Positions 9,127 to 16,052 of a stretch of DNA of 64,000 nucleotides are shown here, piece by piece. The notes beneath the pieces are model-generated. The model saw only the letters and a program-made list of their open reading frames with translations. It had not been told where the DNA came from and ran no database searches. Numbering within the stretch: position 1 is the first letter of the stretch; the number at the start of each line of letters is the position of its first letter. The position numbers and the translations under genes are program-made. Source of the stretch: Aquificota bacterium. GTDB lineage: Bacteria > Aquificota > Aquificia > Aquificales > Aquificaceae. Location of the stretch: assembly GCA_018771605.1 (NCBI GenBank), contig CP076324.1:1589700-1653699 (forward strand), in the 5' to 3' direction.

Positions 9127-10416
9127 ATGAACGAACTTGCTATCGGTGGTGTGAAAGATTTTGAATTTAATATAAAGGATCCCAATTTTTTAAACGAACA
9201 AGCCCTATGGGAAGAGGCAAAGAGGGTATTTTCCAAATGCAAAGACTGTAGGATGTGCGTTACCTACTGTCCTTCTTTCCCAGCCCTCTTTGATGCAGTA
9301 GACAGACATAATGATGATATTGAAAAGCTTTCAAAGGAAGAGCTTGCCCTTCCCTTAGAGCTATGCTTTCATTGCAAACAGTGCTATTTTAAATGCCCTT
9401 ACACACCACCCCATGAGTGGAAGATAGACTTTCCCCACCTTTCTCTGAGGTATAAAGTGTGGAAATTCAAAAACAAAGGAGCAAAAATAACGGATAAATT
9501 TATGCTAAATACAGACTTGGTAGGCAAACTCTCCGTTCCCTTTGCTCCCATTGTGAATAAGCTAAACAATACACCCACCTTCCGGGTGATTATGGAAAAC
9601 TTTATGGGTATTGACAGAAGGGCAAAGCTCCCACCCATTAACTCGGAGACCTTTGCAAGTTGGTTTAGAAAGAACAGAAAGCCGGTAAAGGGTGAGAATG
9701 GTAAGGTGGCCCTCTTTTACACATGCCTTCTAAATTACAACTACCTTGAGAGGGGAAAGGCCCTCTTGAAGGTCTTTGAGAAGAATGACATATACATAGA
9801 GCTTCCAGAACAGCAGTGCTGTGGCATACCTTCTTTTGATATAGGAGATATAGATACGGCCATAGAGAAGGCAAAGTATAACGTGGAAAGGCTAAAGGAG
9901 TATGTAAAGGCAGGCTTTGATATTGTGGTGCCAGTACCTACCTGCGCCCTTCAGATAAAGTATGAATATCCCCTTTTATTACCCGATGACCCAGACGTTA
10001 AACTTGTCTCCGAAAAGGTTTACGATGTGCATGAGTACCTTTTCAAGCTTCATCAGGAAAAGAGGTTCAACAAGGACTTTAAGCGTTCCCTTGGAAGCAT
10101 AGCCTACCATATACCTTGCCACCTTAAATCCCTAAACGTAGGCTATAGGGCTGTGGCACTTATGAGGTTAATACCAAACACAAAAATTCAAATAATAGAA
10201 AGATGCTCTGGACATGATGGCACCTTTGGAGTACGAAAGGAAACCTTTGATATGTCTATAAAAGTAGGCTCAAAGCTTTTTGAAGATATGAAAAACTCCA
10301 ACGCAGACCTCTTTGTGTCCGACTGTCCCCTCTCGGGCAACCATATAGAAATGGCAACGGGCAAAAAGGTTTACCATCCACTTGAGGTGCTGGCAATGGC
10401 CTATGGAGAGGATTGA
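9127..10416 (+). CDS. Iron-sulfur oxidoreductase with two 4Fe-4S clusters and CCG domains (GlpC/HdrD-like)
   Basis: Electron-transfer protein related to the GlpC subunit of anaerobic glycerol-3-phosphate dehydrogenase and to heterodisulfide reductase HdrD/B. 429 aa. Two ferredoxin-type clusters are bound by C38, C41, C44, C48 and C80, C83, C86, C90. Two cysteine-rich CCG modules follow (CCGIPSFDIGD; later HIPCHLKS and CSGHDGT). No membrane segment or signal peptide. A good AAGGAGG ribosome site precedes the ATG. No glpA or glpB partner is nearby; pairing with rubrerythrin suggests a role in electron supply for peroxide reduction, which is inference. Confidence 0.85.
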   Translation: MNELAIGGVKDFEFNIKDPNFLNEQALWEEAKRVFSKCKDCRMCVTYCPSFPALFDAVDRHNDDIEKLSKEELALPLELCFHCKQCYFKCPYTPPHEWKIDFPHLSLRYKVWKFKNKGAKITDKFMLNTDLVGKLSVPFAPIVNKLNNTPTFRVIMENFMGIDRRAKLPPINSETFASWFRKNRKPVKGENGKVALFYTCLLNYNYLERGKALLKVFEKNDIYIELPEQQCCGIPSFDIGDIDTAIEKAKYNVERLKEYVKAGFDIVVPVPTCALQIKYEYPLLLPDDPDVKLVSEKVYDVHEYLFKLHQEKRFNKDFKRSLGSIAYHIPCHLKSLNVGYRAVALMRLIPNTKIQIIERCSGHDGTFGVRKETFDMSIKVGSKLFEDMKNSNADLFVSDCPLSGNHIEMATGKKVYHPLEVLAMAYGED

Positions 10417-10421
10417 GGGTA

Positions 10422-10793
10422 TTATTTAATAAGACCAAATAGCTTTGCGATAAACTCTAAAGCCTCTTTGTTTAGGAAAATAGTGGTAAAAAGCAAGATA
10501 AGAAATAGGATGGTAAACTTTCTATCAAGCCTTAGTATTTCCTTTTCTATTTCTAACTTCACAGCTTGCATCTCTTGACGTAGGGCTCTTATTTCTCCAT
10601 AAAATTCGGCTTTAGTGATAAGCTCTTTTGTTAACTCTTCTTTTAGTTCAAGCTTTTTCTGTAAGGCTAAGTCTTCAGCCTTTTCCTCAACGCTTTTCAA
10701 TGCTTCTTAAATAACCTCCGCTACCTTTTTTGCTTCCTCCTTACCGAGCCTTTCCTCTAAAAGCTGCAATATATCAATGGTAAGATATGGCAT
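10422..10793 (-). pseudogene. DUF1640-like coiled-coil membrane protein gene interrupted by an in-frame stop
   Basis: Two segments lie in one reading frame: an ATG at 10793 gives MPYLTIDILQLLEERLGKEE and on to VAEVI, then a TAA at 10709-10707, then EALKSVEEKAEDLALQKKLE and on. The whole has the architecture of DUF1640/CCDC90-type proteins: short N-terminal domain, coiled coil (about residues 30-90), one C-terminal membrane segment (FTILFLILLFTTIFL). Read alone, the downstream part could start at a TTG (10700) and give 92 aa. A single substitution to TAA, or a sequencing error, explains the break. Role unknown. It lies beside the insertion-sequence region. Confidence 0.65.
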
Positions 10794-10816
10794 AGTTATT
10801 ATTATATGCTTTTAAA

Positions 10817-10833
10817 CGCCGGGTGAGAAATTA
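10817..10833 (+). repeat. Terminal inverted repeat, outer left copy
   Basis: CGCCGGGTGAGAAATTA is the exact reverse complement of 11994-12010. It marks the left edge of a MITE-like segment or of an older element of 1194 bp. Confidence 0.8.
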
Positions 10834-10885
10834 ATTAAGCAAAGGTGATGCCATTATACCTTTTGTTAAAAATAAATGAGACAAG

Positions 10886-10913
10886 AAATGTAGAAGCACG
10901 GCATGCCGTGCAA
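10886..10913. repeat. Palindrome around GCACGGCATGCCGTGC
   Basis: Perfect 16-bp palindrome at 10892-10907, extended by GTAG/CTAC arms across an AA/AA mismatch. Could form a strong hairpin or cruciform. Confidence 0.7.
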
Positions 10914-10934
10914 CTACTAATAAAAAATCCAAAA

Positions 10935-10998
10935 GTAGTGGCGGGTCTTGGACCAGCCAGAGGTTTTATAATCTGGTAGGTTTAAAACCTGCCATTAC
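10935..10998. repeat. Large imperfect inverted repeat
   Basis: GTAGTGGCGGGT (10935-10946) pairs with ACCTGCCATTAC (10987-10998) using only Watson-Crick and two G-U pairs. Inside, CCAGCCAGA (10953-10961) pairs with TCTGGTAGG (10972-10980) with one mismatch. Alternatively each half folds into its own hairpin. Confidence 0.6.
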
Positions 10999-11020
10999 AA
11001 AGGACGAATTTCCCACTCCA

Positions 11021-11046
11021 CGTATAAATTTTAATAAGAGCACCAT
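11021..11046 (+). repeat. 26-bp direct repeat, left copy
   Basis: Identical to 12009-12034, where it forms the region just before and including the first bases of the selB start codon. The two copies flank the insertion sequence, so they could be an unusually long target-site duplication. Confidence 0.85.
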
Positions 11047-11103
11047 ACGCCGAGTGAGAAATTCCCTTTAAGCTAAACCTTCCATATCAATAAAAAGACA
11101 GCA

Positions 11104-11124
11104 GGGCTACTATAATAGTAGCCC
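11104..11124 (+). other. Hairpin in the transposase leader
   Basis: GGGCTACTA-TAA-TAGTAGCCC, a perfect 9-bp stem 24 nt upstream of the transposase ATG (11149). Such hairpins in IS leaders commonly limit transposase expression from external transcripts. Confidence 0.55.
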
Positions 11125-11148
11125 TAAAAATCATCGGAGGTTTTTATC

Positions 11149-11996
11149 ATGGAAATTATACCACCTTACCTACGCATCTACCAACAAATCCTCAAAGACC
11201 TTGAAAATGCCTTTCCATTCCTTAATGTGCCAAAAGCTAAAGCAGGCAGAAAGCCTAAACTCACAGACACACACATAGCAGCCATCTTTATACTCTCCTA
11301 CATAACCAATACAAAAGTTCTTACATTAGCCCAATTACTTATTGACCCATCCATACAATCATGGCATATCTTCAGAAGATACAGACTCAAGAGAGTATAC
11401 AGGATATTGAGAGAATACAAGCTTCACAAGCTGAGGCTTATGATTTTAGCAAGGCTTTTGTATGGTAAGAAGATAGAACTTGTAATAGATGGAACCATAG
11501 TGGACATAGCCAATGTAAACAGAGCGAGGACACAGAAGATAAGGAGGGTAAGAGGGAAGGTATGGTGGGCAAAGAGGAGAAGGAAGATAGTTCGGAGAGA
11601 CAATGGAAAGGTGGTGGAGTTTGAGGAGGTAAGATATGGTATGTTGATGATGGTGTTATGTGATAGGGAGGGAGAGTTTATGATGTGTGGATAACTTTTG
11701 GAAGCGTGCATGAAGTTAGGGCATTCAGAGAGAGAAAGAAAAGGAGTTTATGGTTTAGGGGGCTTGTGGAGAATTGTGTGGTGTATGGTGATAGGGGTTA
11801 TAGGGGCTGTGAAGGTGTTATTGTGTGTGATAGTAGGGAGATGAGGGCAAAAAGGCAGGTGGTGGAGGGTGTTATAAGTCAGATAAAACTTTTCAATGCT
11901 GGTAGTGGGTGGAGGACTTTAACTTGTGTGCTTGTTTATACATATGCTTATGCTATTGGATATAGCTATTACAGGAGGGGTGAACTTGAGGCCTAA
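11149..11996 (+). pseudogene. DDE transposase, split by a -1 frameshift
   Basis: Two frames encode one transposase. The first (11149-11694, 181 aa) has a CGGAGG ribosome site, the N-terminal DNA-binding part and the first catalytic Asp in VIDGTIVDIANV. The second (from about 11676 to 11996) has the second Asp in YGDRGYRG, the likely Glu in VVEGVISQIKLF, and the RTLTCVLVYTYAYAIGYSYY tail. Reading GAG TTT and then slipping back one base gives EFYDVWITFGS, which joins the halves smoothly, so one T is missing from a short T-run. No classical slippery heptamer in the right phase was seen, so decay or sequencing error is likelier than programmed frameshifting. Confidence 0.75.
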
Positions 11997-12008
11997 TTTC
12001 TCACCCGG

Positions 12009-12034
12009 CGTATAAATTTTAATAAGAGCACCAT
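12009..12034 (+). repeat. 26-bp direct repeat, right copy, reaching the selB start
   Basis: Same 26 bp as 11021-11046. It includes TATAAA, which could serve as a -10 box, and ends with the AT of the selB ATG. The insertion therefore left the proximal selB leader intact but removed everything farther upstream. Confidence 0.85.
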
Positions 12035-13745
12035 GAAATACTTCCCTCTGGGCATTGCTGGGCATGTGGACCACGGAAAGACAAGCCTTGTAAAGGCCCT
12101 AACCTCCATAGACACAGATAGGCTTCCAGAAGAGAAAAGGAGGAGCATGAGCATAGACATAGGCTTTGCCTTTCTGGACTTCCCAGAGGAGAGCCTGAGG
12201 GTGGAGATAATAGATATCCCTGGGCATGAGAGGTTTATAAAGAATGCCATATGTGGCCTTGCTCCCGTGTGGGGACTTATGCTGGTGGTGGACGCAGGAG
12301 AAGGCGTTATGCCCCAGACAGTGGAACATTTAAGGATAGCTAAAAGCTTTGGCATCAAAAAAGTTCTCCTTGTTCTTACAAAGATAGACAGGGTGGACCA
12401 ATCTACTGTGGAGCTTGCTTCAGAGGAGGCCTCAGACCTTATAAAAAAAGAAGGCCTTGACCTCTTTGGTGTTTACGGTGTCTCTTCTATCACAGGAGAG
12501 GGCATGGAAGGCCTAAGGCTTGGCATAAAGGAGTATGCCAAGGAGAATATAAGGGACAGAGAAAATTGGCTCTTTAGGTTTTACATTGACTCGGCCTTTA
12601 GCGTAAAGGGCTATGGAACGGTGGTGAGGGGTAGCTGTGTGTTTGGCAAAGTAGAAGAGGGGGACCTTCTTACCCTTGAGCCTTTGGGCCTTTTTTGCAG
12701 AGTAAAAAGGCTTCAGAATCATGGAAGGTTTGTAAAGGAAGGAAAGGCGGGAGAGAGGCTTGCCCTAAACATTCCAGAGCTTGAACCAGATAAAGTAGAA
12801 AGGGGCTACTTTTTGGTGAAGGGTATCAAAAGCTCCAAAAGGCTTATAGTGAGGCTTGAGGGCCAAAGGCCAAAGGGCGTAGGCTATGCCTTCTTTGGAA
12901 TGAGGGAGGTGTCCTTTTCCTCTCAGCACATCTTAGAAGACTACTACCTTCTTAAACTTTCCGAGCCTGTGCCTTGTATAAGGTGGGACAAGGGTCCCAT
13001 ACTTGACTCCTCCGGAAGGCTTATGGGCCACTATGAGGTTCTCCATCCTATTCCCACAAGAGCTTCAAAAAGGTTTTTAAGGGAAAACCTCGGCCTTTTG
13101 AAGGAAGACCCTCTTCAATACCTCCTTCTTGAAAGGGGCCTTATGGGCCTTAGCCTCTCAGACCTTTTCTCCTTTTACGGACATGCCATCAACCCACCCA
13201 ACCTCCCAAGGCTAAAAGATACCCTTTACCATCCCAAAAGCCTTGAGGAGCTTGCAAAGAGAGTAAAAGATATTCTTTCCACAAAGGAAGGCATAGTTTC
13301 TTTGCCCGAGCTTCTGTCAAGGCTTGGTGTTTCGGAGGATGTTTTAAAATTAGCCCTAAGTGGCTTGAAGGATGTAAAGGTGGTAGAGGGCTACCTGCTT
13401 GATGCCAAGAGGGCAAGGCTTGAGGACCTAAAAGGTTATAGAGAGCTTATGGGCCTTCTCTCTCAAGGCATAAGGGAAGAGAGGGAGCTTGAGGCTTACA
13501 AGGAATACCTCTCTATGGCTGTCAGAAAAGGGCAGGTTTACAGCCTTGGGGACTACCTTTATATTTCAAAGAAGCTTTTTGAGAGCTACGTGGAGAGGCT
13601 AAAAGCCATAGGGAAAGAGTTTAGCATCGGAGAGGCAAAGGAGGTTCTTGGCCTCACAAGAAAGTATTTAATACCCTTGCTTGAACACATGGACAGGCTT
13701 GGCATCACAAGAAGAGAAGGAGAAAGGAGGGTGTTTTTGAGATGA
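12033..13745 (+). CDS. selB: Selenocysteine-specific elongation factor SelB
   Basis: GTPase that delivers Sec-tRNA(Sec) to UGA codons marked by a SECIS hairpin. 570 aa, slightly short for the family. P-loop GHVDHGKT (residues 10-17), G3 DIPGHERF (61-68), G4 LTKIDRVD. The EF-Tu-like domains run to about residue 350, followed by winged-helix repeats that bind SECIS RNA, including a C-terminal segment resembling SelB WH4. Overlaps selA by 4 nt (ATGA). The start is 22 bp from the end of an insertion sequence. No UGA-interrupted selenoprotein gene was seen in the window. Confidence 0.95.
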   Translation: MKYFPLGIAGHVDHGKTSLVKALTSIDTDRLPEEKRRSMSIDIGFAFLDFPEESLRVEIIDIPGHERFIKNAICGLAPVWGLMLVVDAGEGVMPQTVEHLRIAKSFGIKKVLLVLTKIDRVDQSTVELASEEASDLIKKEGLDLFGVYGVSSITGEGMEGLRLGIKEYAKENIRDRENWLFRFYIDSAFSVKGYGTVVRGSCVFGKVEEGDLLTLEPLGLFCRVKRLQNHGRFVKEGKAGERLALNIPELEPDKVERGYFLVKGIKSSKRLIVRLEGQRPKGVGYAFFGMREVSFSSQHILEDYYLLKLSEPVPCIRWDKGPILDSSGRLMGHYEVLHPIPTRASKRFLRENLGLLKEDPLQYLLLERGLMGLSLSDLFSFYGHAINPPNLPRLKDTLYHPKSLEELAKRVKDILSTKEGIVSLPELLSRLGVSEDVLKLALSGLKDVKVVEGYLLDAKRARLEDLKGYRELMGLLSQGIREERELEAYKEYLSMAVRKGQVYSLGDYLYISKKLFESYVERLKAIGKEFSIGEAKEVLGLTRKYLIPLLEHMDRLGITRREGERRVFLR

Positions 13746-15079
13746 ATCTTTTGAGGCAGATACCGTCCGTTTCAAGGCTTCTTGAGGAGTTCAAGGGCTA
13801 TCCGCAGGAGATTGCCAAGAGGGCCATAAGGGAGGTGCTAAGCAGGGTAAGGGAGGAGATAAAAGAAGGCAAAAGGCAGGACCTCAAGGACCTACACAGG
13901 CTTATTGAATACAAGATTAGAGAGCTTTCTGGCACAAACCTAAAAAGGGTTATAAACGCCACCGGTGTGATAATAAACACGAACCTTGGAAGGGCTCCCA
14001 TCGCAAAGGAGGTGGCCCAGTTTATAAAGGAGATAGCCCAAAGCTACTCCAACCTTGAGTATGACCTTGGGGAAGGGAAAAGGGGGACAAGGCTTAGCCA
14101 TGTGGAGGGCTTGCTAAAGGACCTCACAAAAGCGGAGGCTGTGCATGTGGTAAACAACAATGCGGCGGCTGTCTATCTTGTGCTAAACACACTTGCCTTT
14201 GGAAAGGAGGTGATAGTCTCAAGGGGTGAGCTGGTAGAGATAGGTGGAAGCTTTAGGATACCGGACATAATGAAGGCCTCTGGAGCAAGGCTTGTGGAGG
14301 TTGGGACCACCAATAGAACAAGGCTATCCGATTATGAGAAGGCCATATCGGAAGAGACAGCCCTTTTGATGAAGGTGCATAGAAGCAACTTCTACATGGA
14401 GGGCTTTGTGGAAGAGACAAAGATAGAAGAGCTTTTGAAATTGGGACTTCCCGTCTATTACGATATAGGCAGTGGTGTGCTTATAGACCTTAGGGAGCTT
14501 GGTATAAACACGGAGGAGCCAAGCTTTACCGAATGTATAAAAAAGGGTGTGCATATAGTCTCTGGCAGTGGAGACAAGCTTTTGGGTGGTCCTCAGGCGG
14601 GCATAATCCTTGGCAGGGCAGAGTACATCCAAAGGATGAAGAAGAACCCCATGAGCAGAGCTTTAAGGGTTGACAAGCTTACCCTTGCGGGCCTTGAAGG
14701 CACACTAAGGCTTTACATGAAAGGTGAGTATGAGAATATACCGGTGCTTTCCATGCTTTTACAGAGGCCAGAAGAGCTAAAGAGGAAGGCAAAAAGGCTT
14801 TCAAAAAGGCTAAGGAGTATAAAGGACTTAGAGGTTCATATACTTAGGGAGTTTTCGGCCTGCGGTGGTGGTGCCATGCCAGAGCTACTTTTGGAAACCT
14901 ACTGCGTTGGGATAAGGCACAAAAACCTTAGCACTTCAGAGCTTGAAAGAAGGCTAAGGAATTTGGAGCCACCCATAGTGGCAAGGGTGAAGGAGGACAT
15001 GCTTTTGCTGGATGTGAGGACATTAAGCCATGAGGATATGGAGGATATAGCAAAGGTTATAAGCCAGCTTGCTTTATAA
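13742..15079 (+). CDS. selA: L-seryl-tRNA(Sec) selenium transferase SelA
   Basis: PLP enzyme converting Ser-tRNA(Sec) to Sec-tRNA(Sec) with selenophosphate. 445 aa, normal length. The N-terminal tRNA-binding domain is followed by the PLP fold with INATGVIINTNLGRAP (71-86), VNNNAAAVYLVLN (137-149) and the PLP-binding lysine K279 in SGSGDKLLGGPQAG. Coupled to selB by an ATGA overlap. The pair supplies two of the four selenocysteine functions; selD and the tRNA-Sec gene are not in this window. Confidence 0.96.
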   Translation: MNLLRQIPSVSRLLEEFKGYPQEIAKRAIREVLSRVREEIKEGKRQDLKDLHRLIEYKIRELSGTNLKRVINATGVIINTNLGRAPIAKEVAQFIKEIAQSYSNLEYDLGEGKRGTRLSHVEGLLKDLTKAEAVHVVNNNAAAVYLVLNTLAFGKEVIVSRGELVEIGGSFRIPDIMKASGARLVEVGTTNRTRLSDYEKAISEETALLMKVHRSNFYMEGFVEETKIEELLKLGLPVYYDIGSGVLIDLRELGINTEEPSFTECIKKGVHIVSGSGDKLLGGPQAGIILGRAEYIQRMKKNPMSRALRVDKLTLAGLEGTLRLYMKGEYENIPVLSMLLQRPEELKRKAKRLSKRLRSIKDLEVHILREFSACGGGAMPELLLETYCVGIRHKNLSTSELERRLRNLEPPIVARVKEDMLLLDVRTLSHEDMEDIAKVISQLAL

Positions 15080-15086
15080 TCTTTCT

Positions 15087-16034
15087 GTGTGGGTTTTAGG
15101 TCAGCACGACGAGGCTTACAGAAAGATAAGGAATTCCATACTAAACCTTGTGGGCAACACGCCCTTGGTAAGGCTTAGAAAGGTCATACCACCTTACATA
15201 TCACCCAAAGTGGAAATATACGCCAAGCTTGAGAGCTTTAACCCTGGAGGTTCTGTAAAGGACAGGCCAGCCTTGAGTATGTTCCTTGATGCCATAGAAA
15301 GGGGGCTTATAAAGGAGGGCAAGGTGGTTATTGATGCCACATCGGGCAACACGGGCATAGCCCTTGCCATGGTGGGTGCCTGCCTTGGTGTGCCTGTGGA
15401 GCTTGCCATGCCAGCCAACGTAAGCGAGGAGAGAAAGAGGATAATAAAGGCCTACGGCGCCAAAGTATACTTTACAGACCCCCTTGAAGGCACCGATGGA
15501 GCCATACTCTTTGTGAGGGAAAAGGTGAGCAAAGAGCCGGAAAAGTATGTTTATCTTGACCAGTATAATAACCCGGCCAACTGGAGGGCACATTTTTACT
15601 CAACGGGCATAGAGATATGGAACCAAACGGGTGGAAAGATAACCCATCTTGTGGCTGGCATAGGGACCGGTGGGACCATAATGGGAACGGGCAGAAGGCT
15701 AAAGGTATACAACCCAGATATACAGATAATAGGTGTACAGCCAGCCTATCCCTTTCATGGTATAGAAGGTCTAAAGCACATAGAAAGCTCCATAAAGCCC
15801 GGCATCTTTGATGAGACCTTTTTGGATAGGACCATCTTTGTGGAAACGGAGCCGGCCTACGAGATGACAAAAAGACTGGCAAGGGAGGAAGGAATTTTGG
15901 CAGGCCAATCCAGCGGTGCAGCTTTGCATGCTGCCCTTGAACTGGCAAAGGAACTGGAGGAAGGTGTTATAGTAGTCATATTCCCCGATGGGGGTGAAAA
16001 GTACCTTACCACCTCACCCTACAAGGACCTATAA
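15087..16034 (+). CDS. Cysteine synthase (O-acetylserine sulfhydrylase family)
   Basis: PLP-dependent beta-replacement enzyme forming cysteine from O-acetylserine (or a related serine ester) and sulfide. 315 aa from the GTG at 15087; an upstream in-frame TTG at 15069 inside selA is also possible, and neither has a good ribosome site. PLP lysine K58 in GGSVKDRPA, substrate loop TSGNTG (85-90), phosphate-binding GTGGT. The tail FPDGGEKYLTT is typical. It may be cotranscribed with selBA. CysK, CysM and cystathionine beta-synthase catalytic domains are hard to separate by eye, so no symbol is given. Confidence 0.88.
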   Translation: MWVLGQHDEAYRKIRNSILNLVGNTPLVRLRKVIPPYISPKVEIYAKLESFNPGGSVKDRPALSMFLDAIERGLIKEGKVVIDATSGNTGIALAMVGACLGVPVELAMPANVSEERKRIIKAYGAKVYFTDPLEGTDGAILFVREKVSKEPEKYVYLDQYNNPANWRAHFYSTGIEIWNQTGGKITHLVAGIGTGGTIMGTGRRLKVYNPDIQIIGVQPAYPFHGIEGLKHIESSIKPGIFDETFLDRTIFVETEPAYEMTKRLAREEGILAGQSSGAALHAALELAKELEEGVIVVIFPDGGEKYLTTSPYKDL

Positions 16035-16040
16035 GCATGT

Positions 16041-16046
16041 TAAAAT
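16041..16046 (+). promoter_or_regulatory. -10-like hexamer of pheT
   Basis: TAAAAT ends 6 nt before the pheT ATG (16053), with no Shine-Dalgarno sequence, in the 18-nt gap after the cysteine synthase gene. Confidence 0.35.
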
Positions 16047-16052
16047 ATATCT

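Larger units (their letters stand above)
10817..11021. mobile_element. Non-coding MITE-like segment upstream of the insertion sequence
   Basis: A ~205-bp stretch without a gene. The left end is the perfect repeat at 10817-10833; the right end at 11005-11021 (GAATTTCCCACTCCACG) is a degenerate inverted copy with 5 of 17 mismatches. Inside are a 16-bp palindrome (10892-10907) and a large imperfect hairpin (10935-10998). It shares ends but no interior with the transposase-bearing element next to it, as expected of a non-autonomous relative. Confidence 0.5.
11048..12010 (+). mobile_element. Insertion sequence with frameshifted DDE transposase
   Basis: 963-bp element. Left end CGCCGAGTGAGAAATT (11048-11063), right end the inverted TAATTTCTCACCCGGCG (11994-12010), one internal mismatch. 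A 9-bp perfect hairpin with a 3-nt loop lies at 11104-11124 before the transposase and could block outside transcription. The family is not certain; the layout and the C-terminal DRGYRG motif recall IS982-like DDE elements. Flanked by 26-bp direct repeats whose right copy reaches the selB start codon. Confidence 0.75.

Noticed and set aside
10707-10709. In-frame stop in the coiled-coil gene as a selenocysteine codon
   Set aside because: The codon is TAA, not TGA, no Cys is expected at that place, and no SECIS-like hairpin follows.
11021-12034. CRISPR or other repeat array
   Set aside because: Only two copies of the 26-bp repeat, 962 bp apart and flanking a transposase gene. No CRISPR-like array was noticed anywhere in the window.
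15069-15086. TTG at 15069 as start of the cysteine synthase gene
   Set aside because: It would add six residues encoded by the selA end with no ribosome site; the GTG at 15087 gives the more usual N-terminus, though this is not certain.
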